This document shows positions 7,254 through 13,975 of a DNA stretch of 20,905 nt, piece by piece; positions within the stretch are counted from its first letter, which is position 1, and every line of letters begins with the position of its first letter. The position numbers and the translations under genes were made by a program. Location of the stretch: assembly GCA_903916205.1 (NCBI GenBank), contig CAIWVX010000246.1, forward strand, positions 1 through 20,905, written 5' to 3'. This DNA comes from an uncultured beta proteobacterium. Its GTDB lineage: Bacteria > Pseudomonadota > Gammaproteobacteria > Burkholderiales > Rhodocyclaceae. The notes under the pieces were generated by a model. The model made no database searches. It saw nothing but the letters and a program-made list of their open reading frames with translations, and was not told the DNA's origin.

Positions 7254-7320
7254 TTTGAGATTTTACTTCTTCGCGCAAGGTGGCAGACGAAGGACGGGCG
7301 CTCAGAAAAACGCGCCTCTG

Positions 7321-7363
7321 GCTAAGACGCTTTAACGCATGTTACGTAACCAGCCATCTTAGC
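7321..7363 (-). terminator. Weak hairpin after the TerC-like gene
   Basis: GCTAAGA (7321-7327) pairs with TCTTAGC (7357-7363). The loop holds the perfect 10-bp palindrome GTTACGTAAC (7341-7350). No U-run follows directly on the minus strand. It could be a terminator or an operator for cutA. Low confidence. Confidence 0.25.
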
Positions 7364-7365
7364 GT

Positions 7366-8073
7366 TTACTGCTCACCTTCTTGGGCGTGTTTCGAAGCCA
7401 ATCTTTTTGCAGCTAGAATTCGTCCGAGCAGAATAATAAGAGCCGCACAGGTGAGGGGTACAATTTCATGGAGGGCATGGAAATTGCGATCAACCCAATC
7501 GACGATGATCGGATCAGTGACCCCCATTTCACCACCAACATAGCCTAGGAGGGCGGCACCAATGGTAATGATGATGGGGAAGCGCTCCATAAGCTTAAGC
7601 AACATGCTGGCACCAAAAACGACCAGCGGGATAGAGATCGCCAAGCCGATAATCAGTAGCGGAAAACTTCCTCTGGCGGCGGCGGCAACGGCGATCACGT
7701 TGTCGAGGCTCATGACTAAGTCAGCTATAAGGATGGTCTTGATGGCGGTGGCGAGATTGTCACTTGAGTTTATGTTTCCATCGCCTTCGTCTGAATTGAT
7801 CAACTGAACACCAATCCACAGCAGCAGAACCGCACCAATCAGTTTGAGGTAGGGCATGGCGAGTAGCGCAACGGCGGTAAGCGTCAGCACGATTCGCATG
7901 ATAATTGCCGCGCCAGAGCCGAACAGGATGGCTTTTCTTTGTTGCGACAAGGGTAATGACCGGGAAGCAAGGGCTATGACAACAGCGTTGTCGCCGGATA
8001 GCACAATGTTGATTCCGATGATTTGCGCCAAGGGCATCCAGAACTGCTGTGGCGAAGAAAGTAGTTCCAGCAT
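7366..8073 (-). CDS. TerC/YjbE-family integral membrane protein
   Basis: The protein is 235 aa with about seven membrane helices. TerC-family marks are the acidic membrane motifs SGDNAVVIALA (Asp28) and IADLVMSLDNVIAVAAA (Asp118, Asp124). These resemble the metal-coordinating residues proposed for the family. Members of the family have been linked to manganese export and to tellurite resistance; the substrate cannot be read from sequence. The ATG at 8073 gives the usual N-terminus. No yybP-ykoY manganese riboswitch was recognised in the 143 nt upstream. A TATACT box on the minus strand (8104-8109) has no convincing -35 partner. Confidence 0.85.
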   Translation of the reverse strand: MLELLSSPQQFWMPLAQIIGINIVLSGDNAVVIALASRSLPLSQQRKAILFGSGAAIIMRIVLTLTAVALLAMPYLKLIGAVLLLWIGVQLINSDEGDGNINSSDNLATAIKTILIADLVMSLDNVIAVAAAARGSFPLLIIGLAISIPLVVFGASMLLKLMERFPIIITIGAALLGYVGGEMGVTDPIIVDWVDRNFHALHEIVPLTCAALIILLGRILAAKRLASKHAQEGEQ

Positions 8074-8216
8074 CTCCGTCGATCCAGTTTATTAGGTTGC
8101 GAAAGTATACTACACAGTAATGGCTTTTCTTACGTCTTGAATACGACTTATAGATTTTTAATTCTATGGAAAATCGCTGGCCTCGATGAGACCGTGTGGC
8201 GAATTAGCCTAATGAT

Positions 8217-9086
8217 TCAGGTGGCTGCAAAAAAATAATCAAGGTGCCATGCCAGTTTGTCCGGTTGGTCGTGATGAAGGTTGTGGCCGCAGTCATCAAG
8301 CCAAAGGTCGTTGGCCCCTCTAAAACAGGCCATACGCTCCCGATACGCCTCAGGGTTGTCAGCTAAGCGTTTAATGATTGACGAGTTGCGCCCGGAAATC
8401 AGAAGTGTGGACGCCGTTATTTTGCGCCAACAGGATTTTGCTTCTTCCATTGGGTAGAGCAATGGAGAGATCCAGCGATGCTTAGGATCGGCGGAAAAAA
8501 CAAATCCGCCCTCCGTCTTACGTACAGAATGTTCTGCGAGAAAGTTAGCTCGTTCCAAGGTCAGCCGGGGGTTGTTGATGATTAGCCGGGCCGCAAAGTC
8601 TTGGCGATGGTGGTAGAGACGAAAGCTTGAATTGTTATCGCGAATCTGTTGAAGCCATTTTTCGCAACGCACTGGATTTTCTTCCCGGGGGAAAGTCCAC
8701 AAAACAAACCCCTCCATATTGGCGATGCGACAAACTCGCTCAGGCCGAATCCCGGCGTAAAGTCCCGCGACGATACCGCCCAAGCTGTGTCCGGCAATTT
8801 GCGCCGGAGCCTGTGGCGAGTAGTGTTCGAGCAGGGCGTCAAGGTCGGCGATGTAATCGGGGAAAAAATAAGGCCCATCATTCCATTGCGATTGGCCGAA
8901 GCCTCGCCAGTCGGGCGCAATAATGCGCCAATGGCCCTTCATGGCATCGACGACAAACTGAAACGAGGCACCGACATCGCCCCAGCCATGCAGAAAAAAA
9001 ATCGTTGGTGACGTGTCATCACCCCAAATTCGGACGTGATAACGTCTTTCGCGTAAGGCAACAAACTCAGATCGAAAGGGTTTCAC
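8217..9086 (-). CDS. Alpha/beta hydrolase
   Basis: A 289-aa alpha/beta-hydrolase-fold enzyme, probably cytoplasmic; no signal peptide is seen. The oxyanion strip HGWGD (33-37), the nucleophile elbow GHSLGG (Ser101) and the C-terminal GHNLHH (His268) are present. The usual acid after strand 7 would fall in LLISGRNSSI, where Asn234 replaces the expected Asp; Asp264 or Asp265 may serve instead. The substrate is unknown. The gene starts with GTG only 3 nt after the MFS stop, without a strong ribosome site, so it is probably coupled to the transporter and may act on the same compound. Confidence 0.85.
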   Translation of the reverse strand: MKPFRSEFVALRERRYHVRIWGDDTSPTIFFLHGWGDVGASFQFVVDAMKGHWRIIAPDWRGFGQSQWNDGPYFFPDYIADLDALLEHYSPQAPAQIAGHSLGGIVAGLYAGIRPERVCRIANMEGFVLWTFPREENPVRCEKWLQQIRDNNSSFRLYHHRQDFAARLIINNPRLTLERANFLAEHSVRKTEGGFVFSADPKHRWISPLLYPMEEAKSCWRKITASTLLISGRNSSIIKRLADNPEAYRERMACFRGANDLWLDDCGHNLHHDQPDKLAWHLDYFFAAT

Positions 9087-9089
9087 GGG

Positions 9090-10310
9090 TTAACTCGCTT
9101 TCAGTGCGTGCTTAAGAATCGGTGCTTCACGGATCGGTAGATTGACGAGTGCCGCCAAGCCCGATAGCACGATGTCGGCGTACCACATCCACGCATAGTC
9201 GCCAAATCGCGTAATTGAAAGCCCTCCCAGCCAGGCACCGAGAAAGCCGCCGATTTGGTGCGAGAGCAGGGTCAGGCCAAAGAGCGTTCCCAGGTAGCGG
9301 ACACCGAACAGTTTGGCGACAATCGCCGCTGTTGGCGGTACGGTGGCTAGCCAAGTAAAACCGAGACCCGCCGCAAAAATATAAAAAGTCAGATCGGTTC
9401 TTGGTGAAACGAGATACAGCAGGATCATCACGGCACGCGTGGCGTACATCCAGAACAGCACGTATTTAGAGCGATAGCGAGCAACGCAAGAACCCGCGTA
9501 AAGACTTCCTAAGATATTGGCGGCACCAATAATAGCCAGCGACCAACTGGCCACCGCAGGGGGGAGACCGCATAAATTGACTTCGCCCGGCAAGTGCGTG
9601 ACGAGGAAGGCAATGTGGAAACCGCAGGTAAAAAAGCCCGCGTGCAGCAATAAATAGCTCGGGTCGGCCAGCGCATTTTGCACACTGCGCCCTAGCCCCG
9701 GTTCGTTTTCGGCGACTGTTTTGTTAACGTGCTTGATCGGTCGCGCCACAATCCGCACCAAAGGCAATGCGGCAAGGGTCATGGCGGCAAGCGTCCACAT
9801 CGCCCCCATCCAACCCGTGACTTGAATCAGTTTTTGCAGGATGGGGGCAAAGATGAACTGCCCGAACGAACCGCCCGCATTGATGATTCCCGAAGCCGCA
9901 CCGCGTGCTTCAAGAGGAAGTCGGTTGGTTGCCGCGCCGATCAGCACCGAAAAACTCCCCGCCCCCGAGCCGATGGCCGAGAGCAGACCGAGAGAAAAAA
10001 TAAGCCCCCAGGTGCTGTCCATAAACGGAGTAAGCGCACTGCCGAGCGCCAGCAATACCAATCCGCCAAGCAAAACTCGCCCCGGCCCGTAGCGATCAGC
10101 TACCGCCCCCGCAATCGGTTGTACCGCCCCCCACATAAACTGCCCGACGGCCATCGCCAAACTGATCGAGGCAATACCCAAGCCGGTGCTGGTATTGAGC
10201 GGCGCAAGAAAAAGCCCGAGTGACTGGCGGGCTCCCATCGTTACCATCAGAATTCCCGCAGCGGACAGCGTAACAGCCCAAAGGCCGGGTGAATTGAGTG
10301 TGCGAAACAT
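9090..10310 (-). CDS. MFS transporter, monocarboxylate-type
   Basis: The protein is 406 aa with twelve predicted helices in two halves joined by a cytoplasmic loop (about 190-215, RPIKHVNKTVAENEP). The motif A-like loop ADRYGPGRVLLGG sits between helices 2 and 3. The N-terminus GARQSLGLFLAPLNTSTGLG resembles the oxalate/formate antiporter and monocarboxylate branch. The substrate is not known. It is the first gene of a two-gene unit with the hydrolase. The ATG at 10310 has AAGG 9 nt upstream, inside a 17-nt dyad. Confidence 0.85.
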   Translation of the reverse strand: MFRTLNSPGLWAVTLSAAGILMVTMGARQSLGLFLAPLNTSTGLGIASISLAMAVGQFMWGAVQPIAGAVADRYGPGRVLLGGLVLLALGSALTPFMDSTWGLIFSLGLLSAIGSGAGSFSVLIGAATNRLPLEARGAASGIINAGGSFGQFIFAPILQKLIQVTGWMGAMWTLAAMTLAALPLVRIVARPIKHVNKTVAENEPGLGRSVQNALADPSYLLLHAGFFTCGFHIAFLVTHLPGEVNLCGLPPAVASWSLAIIGAANILGSLYAGSCVARYRSKYVLFWMYATRAVMILLYLVSPRTDLTFYIFAAGLGFTWLATVPPTAAIVAKLFGVRYLGTLFGLTLLSHQIGGFLGAWLGGLSITRFGDYAWMWYADIVLSGLAALVNLPIREAPILKHALKAS

Positions 10311-10311
10311 G

Positions 10312-10328
10312 AAAACAAGCCTTGTTTT
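10312..10328 (-). promoter_or_regulatory. 17-nt dyad overlapping the MFS ribosome site
   Basis: AAAACAAG - C - CTTGTTTT is a perfect inverted repeat with 8-bp arms around one base. On the minus strand it contains the AAGG that serves as ribosome site for the MFS gene and ends one base before its ATG. It could be an operator for a dimeric regulator. As RNA, a 6-bp stem with a 5-nt loop would mask the ribosome site. Confidence 0.45.
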
Positions 10329-10346
10329 AGGGGCGGGGAGTTTGCT

Positions 10347-10374
10347 TTGAACATCCGGTGTTGTTGGAGTTCAA
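10347..10374 (-). terminator. Weak hairpin after the methylase gene
   Basis: TTGAAC (10347-10352) pairs with GTTCAA (10369-10374), with two more inner C-G pairs. It lies directly past the methylase stop at 10382 on the minus strand. No U-run follows. A possible terminator for the ATPase-methylase operon. Confidence 0.25.
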
Positions 10375-10381
10375 TGGACTG

Positions 10382-11257
10382 TCAGGCAACAGTCTTTGTG
10401 TGCGGAATGATCTCGTCGGGAATAACAAGTTTCTGGCTGAAAAACATTACTTCACTTCCCACATAGCGACGTTGCGCCGTGTAATTCAAGCCATAACTCA
10501 GCGACTTGCTTAGCTGATACATGGCACAAATCTCTTCGGTATTGTCATAAGATACCACCCAGGACCACTTGAATTTTTTATTCTGAATTGTTTTTGCAAT
10601 GGCAACGTGGTCATCATGCTGGTAGTAGTTTCGATACAGGCCCTTGCCTTTGACGTAATAAGGCGGGTCAAGATAGATCAAAGATTGCTTCGGCAAGAAC
10701 TCCGAGCACCGATTTAAGAGATGTAATGAGTCCTCGCAATACACAGAAATATCGTCCGCACGCTTGGCTATCTCCAAGATACGCGCAGCCACAACATCTT
10801 TCTTGAATCGTGCATCCAATTTGTAATCGCCATTCTGATTCTTGCCGCCGATAACACCCGCCTTGAGAATCCCGGAGCGATTCGTCCGGTTCATAAACAA
10901 GGTTGCAAAGCCCTTTTCAACCAAACTGGCTTTGCGCTCATTTCGGAGAACCGACCGCCACTTGAACCACTCTGCGATGGTGATGGGCGTGGATTCAAGC
11001 AACTTCAGGATTGCTCGGGAATGCTGGGTTACGGCAATCCAGAAAGCGTAAATCGCAGGATCAGCGTCGTTGATGTGGATATGACTGGCATGACCATGGA
11101 AAAGCAAATCCAGCGCAACACCAGCCCCTCCCGCATACGGTTCTAAATAATGGCCGCCTGTAACCCCGTCCCCCTCCATCACCTTTGCAATGAATGGAGC
11201 GAATGGTGCCTTTCCACCAGGGTAGCGCAAGGGGCTATACAGTCTGTTTGAGAACAT
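10382..11257 (-). CDS. D12-class N6-adenine DNA methyltransferase (Dam-like)
   Basis: It transfers a methyl group from SAM to adenine N6 in DNA. D12/alpha-class motifs are in the expected order: LRYPGGK (motif X, 10-16), EPYAGGAGVAL (motif I, SAM binding, 39-49), and DPPYY (motif IV catalytic, 197-201). FMNRTNRSGILKAGVIGGKNQ is a family hallmark. I use ATG at 11257, which overlaps the ATPase stop as TGATG and has AAGG 7 nt upstream. A GTG one codon earlier (11260) is possible. The length of 291 aa is normal. The target site cannot be read from sequence. It is coupled to an OLD-like ATPase rather than a restriction enzyme, which suggests self-marking or signalling within a defence unit. Confidence 0.9.
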   Translation of the reverse strand: MFSNRLYSPLRYPGGKAPFAPFIAKVMEGDGVTGGHYLEPYAGGAGVALDLLFHGHASHIHINDADPAIYAFWIAVTQHSRAILKLLESTPITIAEWFKWRSVLRNERKASLVEKGFATLFMNRTNRSGILKAGVIGGKNQNGDYKLDARFKKDVVAARILEIAKRADDISVYCEDSLHLLNRCSEFLPKQSLIYLDPPYYVKGKGLYRNYYQHDDHVAIAKTIQNKKFKWSWVVSYDNTEEICAMYQLSKSLSYGLNYTAQRRYVGSEVMFFSQKLVIPDEIIPHTKTVA

Positions 11258-12942
11258 CACGAAACCTTCTTCAATTTTATTTCCAGCGCAGCCAGTTTGG
11301 CCACATCAACGGCATAGCCATTTTTCATCACGCCTTGGATAGTGCTCTTGAATTTCTCCAAGAAATCATTGCTGGCTACCGGATTGTTTTCGACCCAATG
11401 TTTCCAAGGATTGTATGGCTTCGCGCCAGAGGAAACTAATTTTTGAAAGTCCTCGCCCTTGTAAAAGCGCTTGAAAACCTCCCGTGGTTTATTGTCTCCC
11501 TGATATGTAGCGATCCGCTCCCTCACATTAGCAGCGTCTCCGTTGATTTCGAACTCGTTTATCACTTCACGGGCTGCATTGGTGAATACATTCCGTGTGA
11601 ACTGCATATCGTTCTTCCAAAACTCGTGGTCGGCGGGAAGGTTGTACAGGTACTCAAAGACCAACTGGTCGGGCGGCAAAATTCCGGGCAACAGAACAAC
11701 TGTTTTGAAGTTCTTTCCCTTGATCGGTTCCGCCTGATCCGCATCCAGACAGACAATGCTTTTTTGGGCAAATTCAGGAATCTTCTTCTGAATCAACTGC
11801 AAGTAGTTGGAGCAGCCAAGAGTTATCCCTTGCATGGGATTCGTGAACTTCTTTATTGGCTGTCTGCTCATTAAGGCAGCGAAGAAATCTGCCGCCTCTT
11901 TATCCTCGAAATAGACATTGATGCTCGGTAAAGTTGTCCCAGAAGCAGCGACAATGGTTTTCGTGTTGATGTCCGCACTGATTTGTGCCCAAGACCAATC
12001 CTGCATCACCTGAACATTACCGTAGGTGTTACTCAAGTAAACCGTCTTGCATCTTCTTCTGAACTGCTGGCTCTGCTCGAACGCATATTCGATCAAGACA
12101 GGCGAGTGTGATGTCATGACAATCTGGAGGTTGAGATTCTTGCATTCGCGGTCAAGCATCTTCAACAGATTCACCTGCGCAGTAGGAAACAAACCCGCAT
12201 CGGCCTCATCTATCAACAGTAACCCACCTTTATAATCGGGATACTCTTCTTTTAATTTTCTGAAAGACATCAGCGCCAAAATGATCTGGCCCGCATTATC
12301 CTCACCAGCAGAAACAGACTCGTGATTGTAGTTTTCGCCGTGCGCCACGGCTGAACTGAGCGTTCCATTCGTGCCCGTCGCATGAGAAGCGCTACGATTG
12401 AGTAGCTCATTGGTGAGCTTGATGAATTCCTGTTTGTGCTTTTTTAAGTAATCAAAGTCACTGACTTCGTAGTCTCTAGCAGCGATCGGGAAAAGACGCT
12501 TTAAACTCAGGAAGATGACAGGGTGTGTAAAATTTCTGCTCGAATTGCCAGTTGCCGTGCTGTTGTTTCTGACAACAGGCCTAGGCGAATTTCCTCGTTT
12601 CATCAGCTCTAACTTTGCCGTCGCCGCATTATCGGTATACCCATCATGCAGTTCGATGTTGACCGTCATGGAACCGGGAACATCAAATTTTTCCGAGATT
12701 CTGAAATGCTCACTGTACTGGGACTTGAATGAACCATCAGCAATTTGCCGAAATGAAAGCGCCTCATCTTTGGCGTAGTTTCTTTCAAAGCTGAAAATTT
12801 GCGCGGCAATACCGAGAATGGACGACTTGGAGGTACCGTTTTTACCGCATACGACGGTGATGTGGTCGCCAAATTCGACTTCCACATTATTTAGCGCACG
12901 GAATTTTTCAATTACCAGCTTCTTTAGTTGTGTTTTGGGCAT
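11257..12942 (-). CDS. OLD-like ABC-type ATPase with TOPRIM-like C-terminal half
   Basis: The protein is 561 aa. The N-terminal half is an SMC/ABC-type ATPase: Walker A GKNGTSKSS (33-41), signature-like SAGEDNAGQ (211-219), Walker B LLLIDEADAG (241-250), and H-loop TSHS (277-280). The C-terminal half has two TOPRIM-like marks, an acidic FEDKEAADFF (Glu346) and CLDADQ (Asp400, Asp402), which fits a metal-dependent nuclease of the OLD family. Residues about 410-561 are unassigned. In Walker A, Ser38 replaces the usual Gly before Lys. The ATG at 12942 overlaps an upstream stop as TAATG and has only a weak ribosome site, so coupling is likely. The stop overlaps the methylase start. The domain reading is firm for the ATPase and moderate for TOPRIM. 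A phage-defence role is inference. Confidence 0.82.
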   Translation of the reverse strand: MPKTQLKKLVIEKFRALNNVEVEFGDHITVVCGKNGTSKSSILGIAAQIFSFERNYAKDEALSFRQIADGSFKSQYSEHFRISEKFDVPGSMTVNIELHDGYTDNAATAKLELMKRGNSPRPVVRNNSTATGNSSRNFTHPVIFLSLKRLFPIAARDYEVSDFDYLKKHKQEFIKLTNELLNRSASHATGTNGTLSSAVAHGENYNHESVSAGEDNAGQIILALMSFRKLKEEYPDYKGGLLLIDEADAGLFPTAQVNLLKMLDRECKNLNLQIVMTSHSPVLIEYAFEQSQQFRRRCKTVYLSNTYGNVQVMQDWSWAQISADINTKTIVAASGTTLPSINVYFEDKEAADFFAALMSRQPIKKFTNPMQGITLGCSNYLQLIQKKIPEFAQKSIVCLDADQAEPIKGKNFKTVVLLPGILPPDQLVFEYLYNLPADHEFWKNDMQFTRNVFTNAAREVINEFEINGDAANVRERIATYQGDNKPREVFKRFYKGEDFQKLVSSGAKPYNPWKHWVENNPVASNDFLEKFKSTIQGVMKNGYAVDVAKLAALEIKLKKVS

Positions 12943-13160
12943 TACAACAATTCTCGATTTCTAATCTCTGCGGATTCAATTCCCCATGGCTTGCTACGGG
13001 GTGCTTTATTTTCTTCGAATTTGAGTGGAATTCGGATTGCTGGTGAGTTGCTCGATATTGTCCGGAGAATTATTCGCATCTCTGCAATTGTCCTGCATTG
13101 GTTAATAAAATCCAAGACAATCTCAATGCATAACTCCTGCGAATAAGTACTTATTCGCAT
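12942..13160 (-). CDS. Possible small leader protein of the ATPase-methylase operon
   Basis: A 72-aa frame whose TAA overlaps the ATPase ATG by one base (TAATG). I do not recognise it. The first half (QELCIEIVLDFINQ, then IAEMRIILRTI) looks helical; the second half is charged and soluble (KFEENKAPRSKPWGIESAEIRNREL). ATG 13160 is the best start, though its ribosome site is poor. The frame stays open up to 13373, so the true start is uncertain. The 20-bp palindrome begins at the G of this ATG, which would be odd for an operator unless the real start is a later codon such as the ATG at 13076. The weak ribosome site of the ATPase gene is the main argument that something is translated here. Confidence 0.4.
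   Translation of the reverse strand: MRISTYSQELCIEIVLDFINQCRTIAEMRIILRTISSNSPAIRIPLKFEENKAPRSKPWGIESAEIRNRELL
13139..13158. promoter_or_regulatory. Perfect 20-bp palindrome, operator candidate
   Basis: GCGAATAAGTACTTATTCGC reads the same on both strands. It lies 197 nt upstream of the ATPase ATG. The half-site recurs on the minus strand within AGATGCGAATAA, both at the palindrome edge and at about 13070-13081. This spacing of one full and one half site resembles controller-type operators of restriction-modification loci. No regulator gene was identified nearby. Confidence 0.55.
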
Positions 13161-13232
13161 CTTCGCTTGTGCTGTAAGGCTAAGCGCACCCAAAACCGAA
13201 AATGACCACCCGTAGTCACAGGAGGATTCGTC

Positions 13233-13391
13233 ATGGAAACCGTGCAAATTCGTGAAGCTAAAGTCAGCTTTTCCGCGCTCGTAGCTGCGGCTTAAAAAGG
13301 GAGGCCCACTTTGGTAAGCCGTCACGTTCAGCCGTGTGCGATGATCGTTTCGGTGGCCGATGGTGCAGAGCAACCAACCGCCAAACTCTGA
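13233..13391 (+). pseudogene. Phd/YefM-type antitoxin broken by a nonsense codon
   Basis: A strong AGGAGG lies 6 nt before ATG 13233. The frame reads METVQIREAKVSFSALVAAA, then TAA at 13293-13295, then KGRPTLVSRHVQPCAMIVSVADG to TGA at 13389. This is the Phd/YefM pattern: EAK near the start, then a basic Gly-Lys/Arg-Pro turn, then the SRH-x-x-P strand. The stop sits where family members usually have Glu, so a single GAA-to-TAA change explains it. The preserved ribosome site and frame suggest recent loss. A GTG or TTG restart could yield a fragment only. No intact toxin follows. Confidence 0.7.
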
Positions 13392-13678
13392 CCGGACTGG
13401 GAAAATGGTGGGGGCAAGCCGTTAATTCTGGTGCGGGCATCGCCCAATGATTCTTGCGCGTTTAGACTGGTGCAAGGCGCTGCGTGCCGCCATCGCCGAC
13501 AATCCGTTCTCATAGGGGTCTTTCAACACTTGCTGAAGGTTCTATTGCCTTGGAGCCTGTTACGGTGCGGTGTAGTGAAGACCTTTGAGGTTTACTCAAC
13601 CCATCGGCTTGATTTAACTTAAGAATTGATGTAAAAATGCTTTTATATAAAAACACCTTTGTTTGAGGATTGAAAGCG
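13392..13678. other. Decayed stretch between antitoxin remnant and vapB
   Basis: No intact gene. A short frame at 13447-13515 (ATG to TAG) reads MILARLDWCKALRAAIADNPFS and looks protein-like. The Phd frame also reads on past its second stop (DWENGGGKPLILVRASPND). These may be scraps of the lost toxin partner, shifted by indels, but I cannot assign a family. The 3' end holds the vapBC promoter region. Confidence 0.3.
13609..13652 (+). promoter_or_regulatory. vapBC promoter/operator region
   Basis: The perfect 12-bp palindrome TTTTATATAAAA (13641-13652) lies 26 nt upstream of the vapB ATG and includes -10-like TATAAA. Candidate -35 boxes are TTGATT (13609) and TTGATG (13625), neither at an ideal distance. 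VapBC pairs normally repress their own promoter through such palindromes. Confidence 0.4.
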
Positions 13679-13975
13679 ATGAGAACCACACTCGACTTAC
13701 CCGACGAAACCTTTCGTCAACTCAAAGCGCAGGCCGCGTTACGCGGTTTCAAGCTCAAAGAATTGGTGGCTCAGTTCATCGAGCGTGGGCTAGCGGCTAG
13801 CGCGGCGCAGCCAGATCAAGCCGCTCCGCGCAGCCCCTTGCCGGTGGCTATTGTGCGCGACCCGAACATACCAATGAGGCCTGCACTCACCAATGCCGAA
13901 CTTTATGCCCTCTTAGATGAAGAAGACACGGTTGAGTACCACAGCGTTTTGAATCAATCGACTCCGCCTCAATGA
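13679..13975 (+). CDS. vapB: VapB-type ribbon-helix-helix antitoxin
   Basis: The protein is 98 aa. The N-terminal 40 residues (MRTTLDLPDETFRQLKAQAA, then ELVAQFIERGL) form a ribbon-helix-helix DNA-binding fold. The acidic tail (NAELYALLDEEDTVEYHS) is the likely toxin-binding part. I start at ATG 13679, 9 nt after GAGGA; an in-frame TTG at 13670 touches the ribosome site. The stop overlaps vapC as ATGA. It neutralises VapC and probably represses the operon. Confidence 0.85.
   Translation: MRTTLDLPDETFRQLKAQAALRGFKLKELVAQFIERGLAASAAQPDQAAPRSPLPVAIVRDPNIPMRPALTNAELYALLDEEDTVEYHSVLNQSTPPQ

Noticed and set aside
8074-8216. yybP-ykoY manganese riboswitch upstream of the TerC-like gene
   Set aside because: The conserved GGGGAGUA-type core and paired helices were not found.
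9729-10223. 164-aa plus-strand frame
   Set aside because: Antisense to the MFS transporter; highly charged and without a domain.
11443-11874. 143-aa plus-strand frame opposite the OLD-like gene
   Set aside because: Antisense to a clear ATPase/TOPRIM frame with no supporting start site.
10382-12942. Classical type II restriction-modification pair
   Set aside because: The partner of the methylase has ATPase and TOPRIM-like motifs, not a PD-(D/E)XK or other known restriction nuclease pattern.
13431-13622. 63-aa plus-strand frame after the Phd remnant
   Set aside because: No ribosome site; part of it is the Phd frame running on past its stop through decayed DNA.
12942-13678. Retron: an OLD-like ATPase might pair with a reverse transcriptase and msr-msd RNA
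   Set aside because: No reverse transcriptase motif (such as YADD) in any product in the window.
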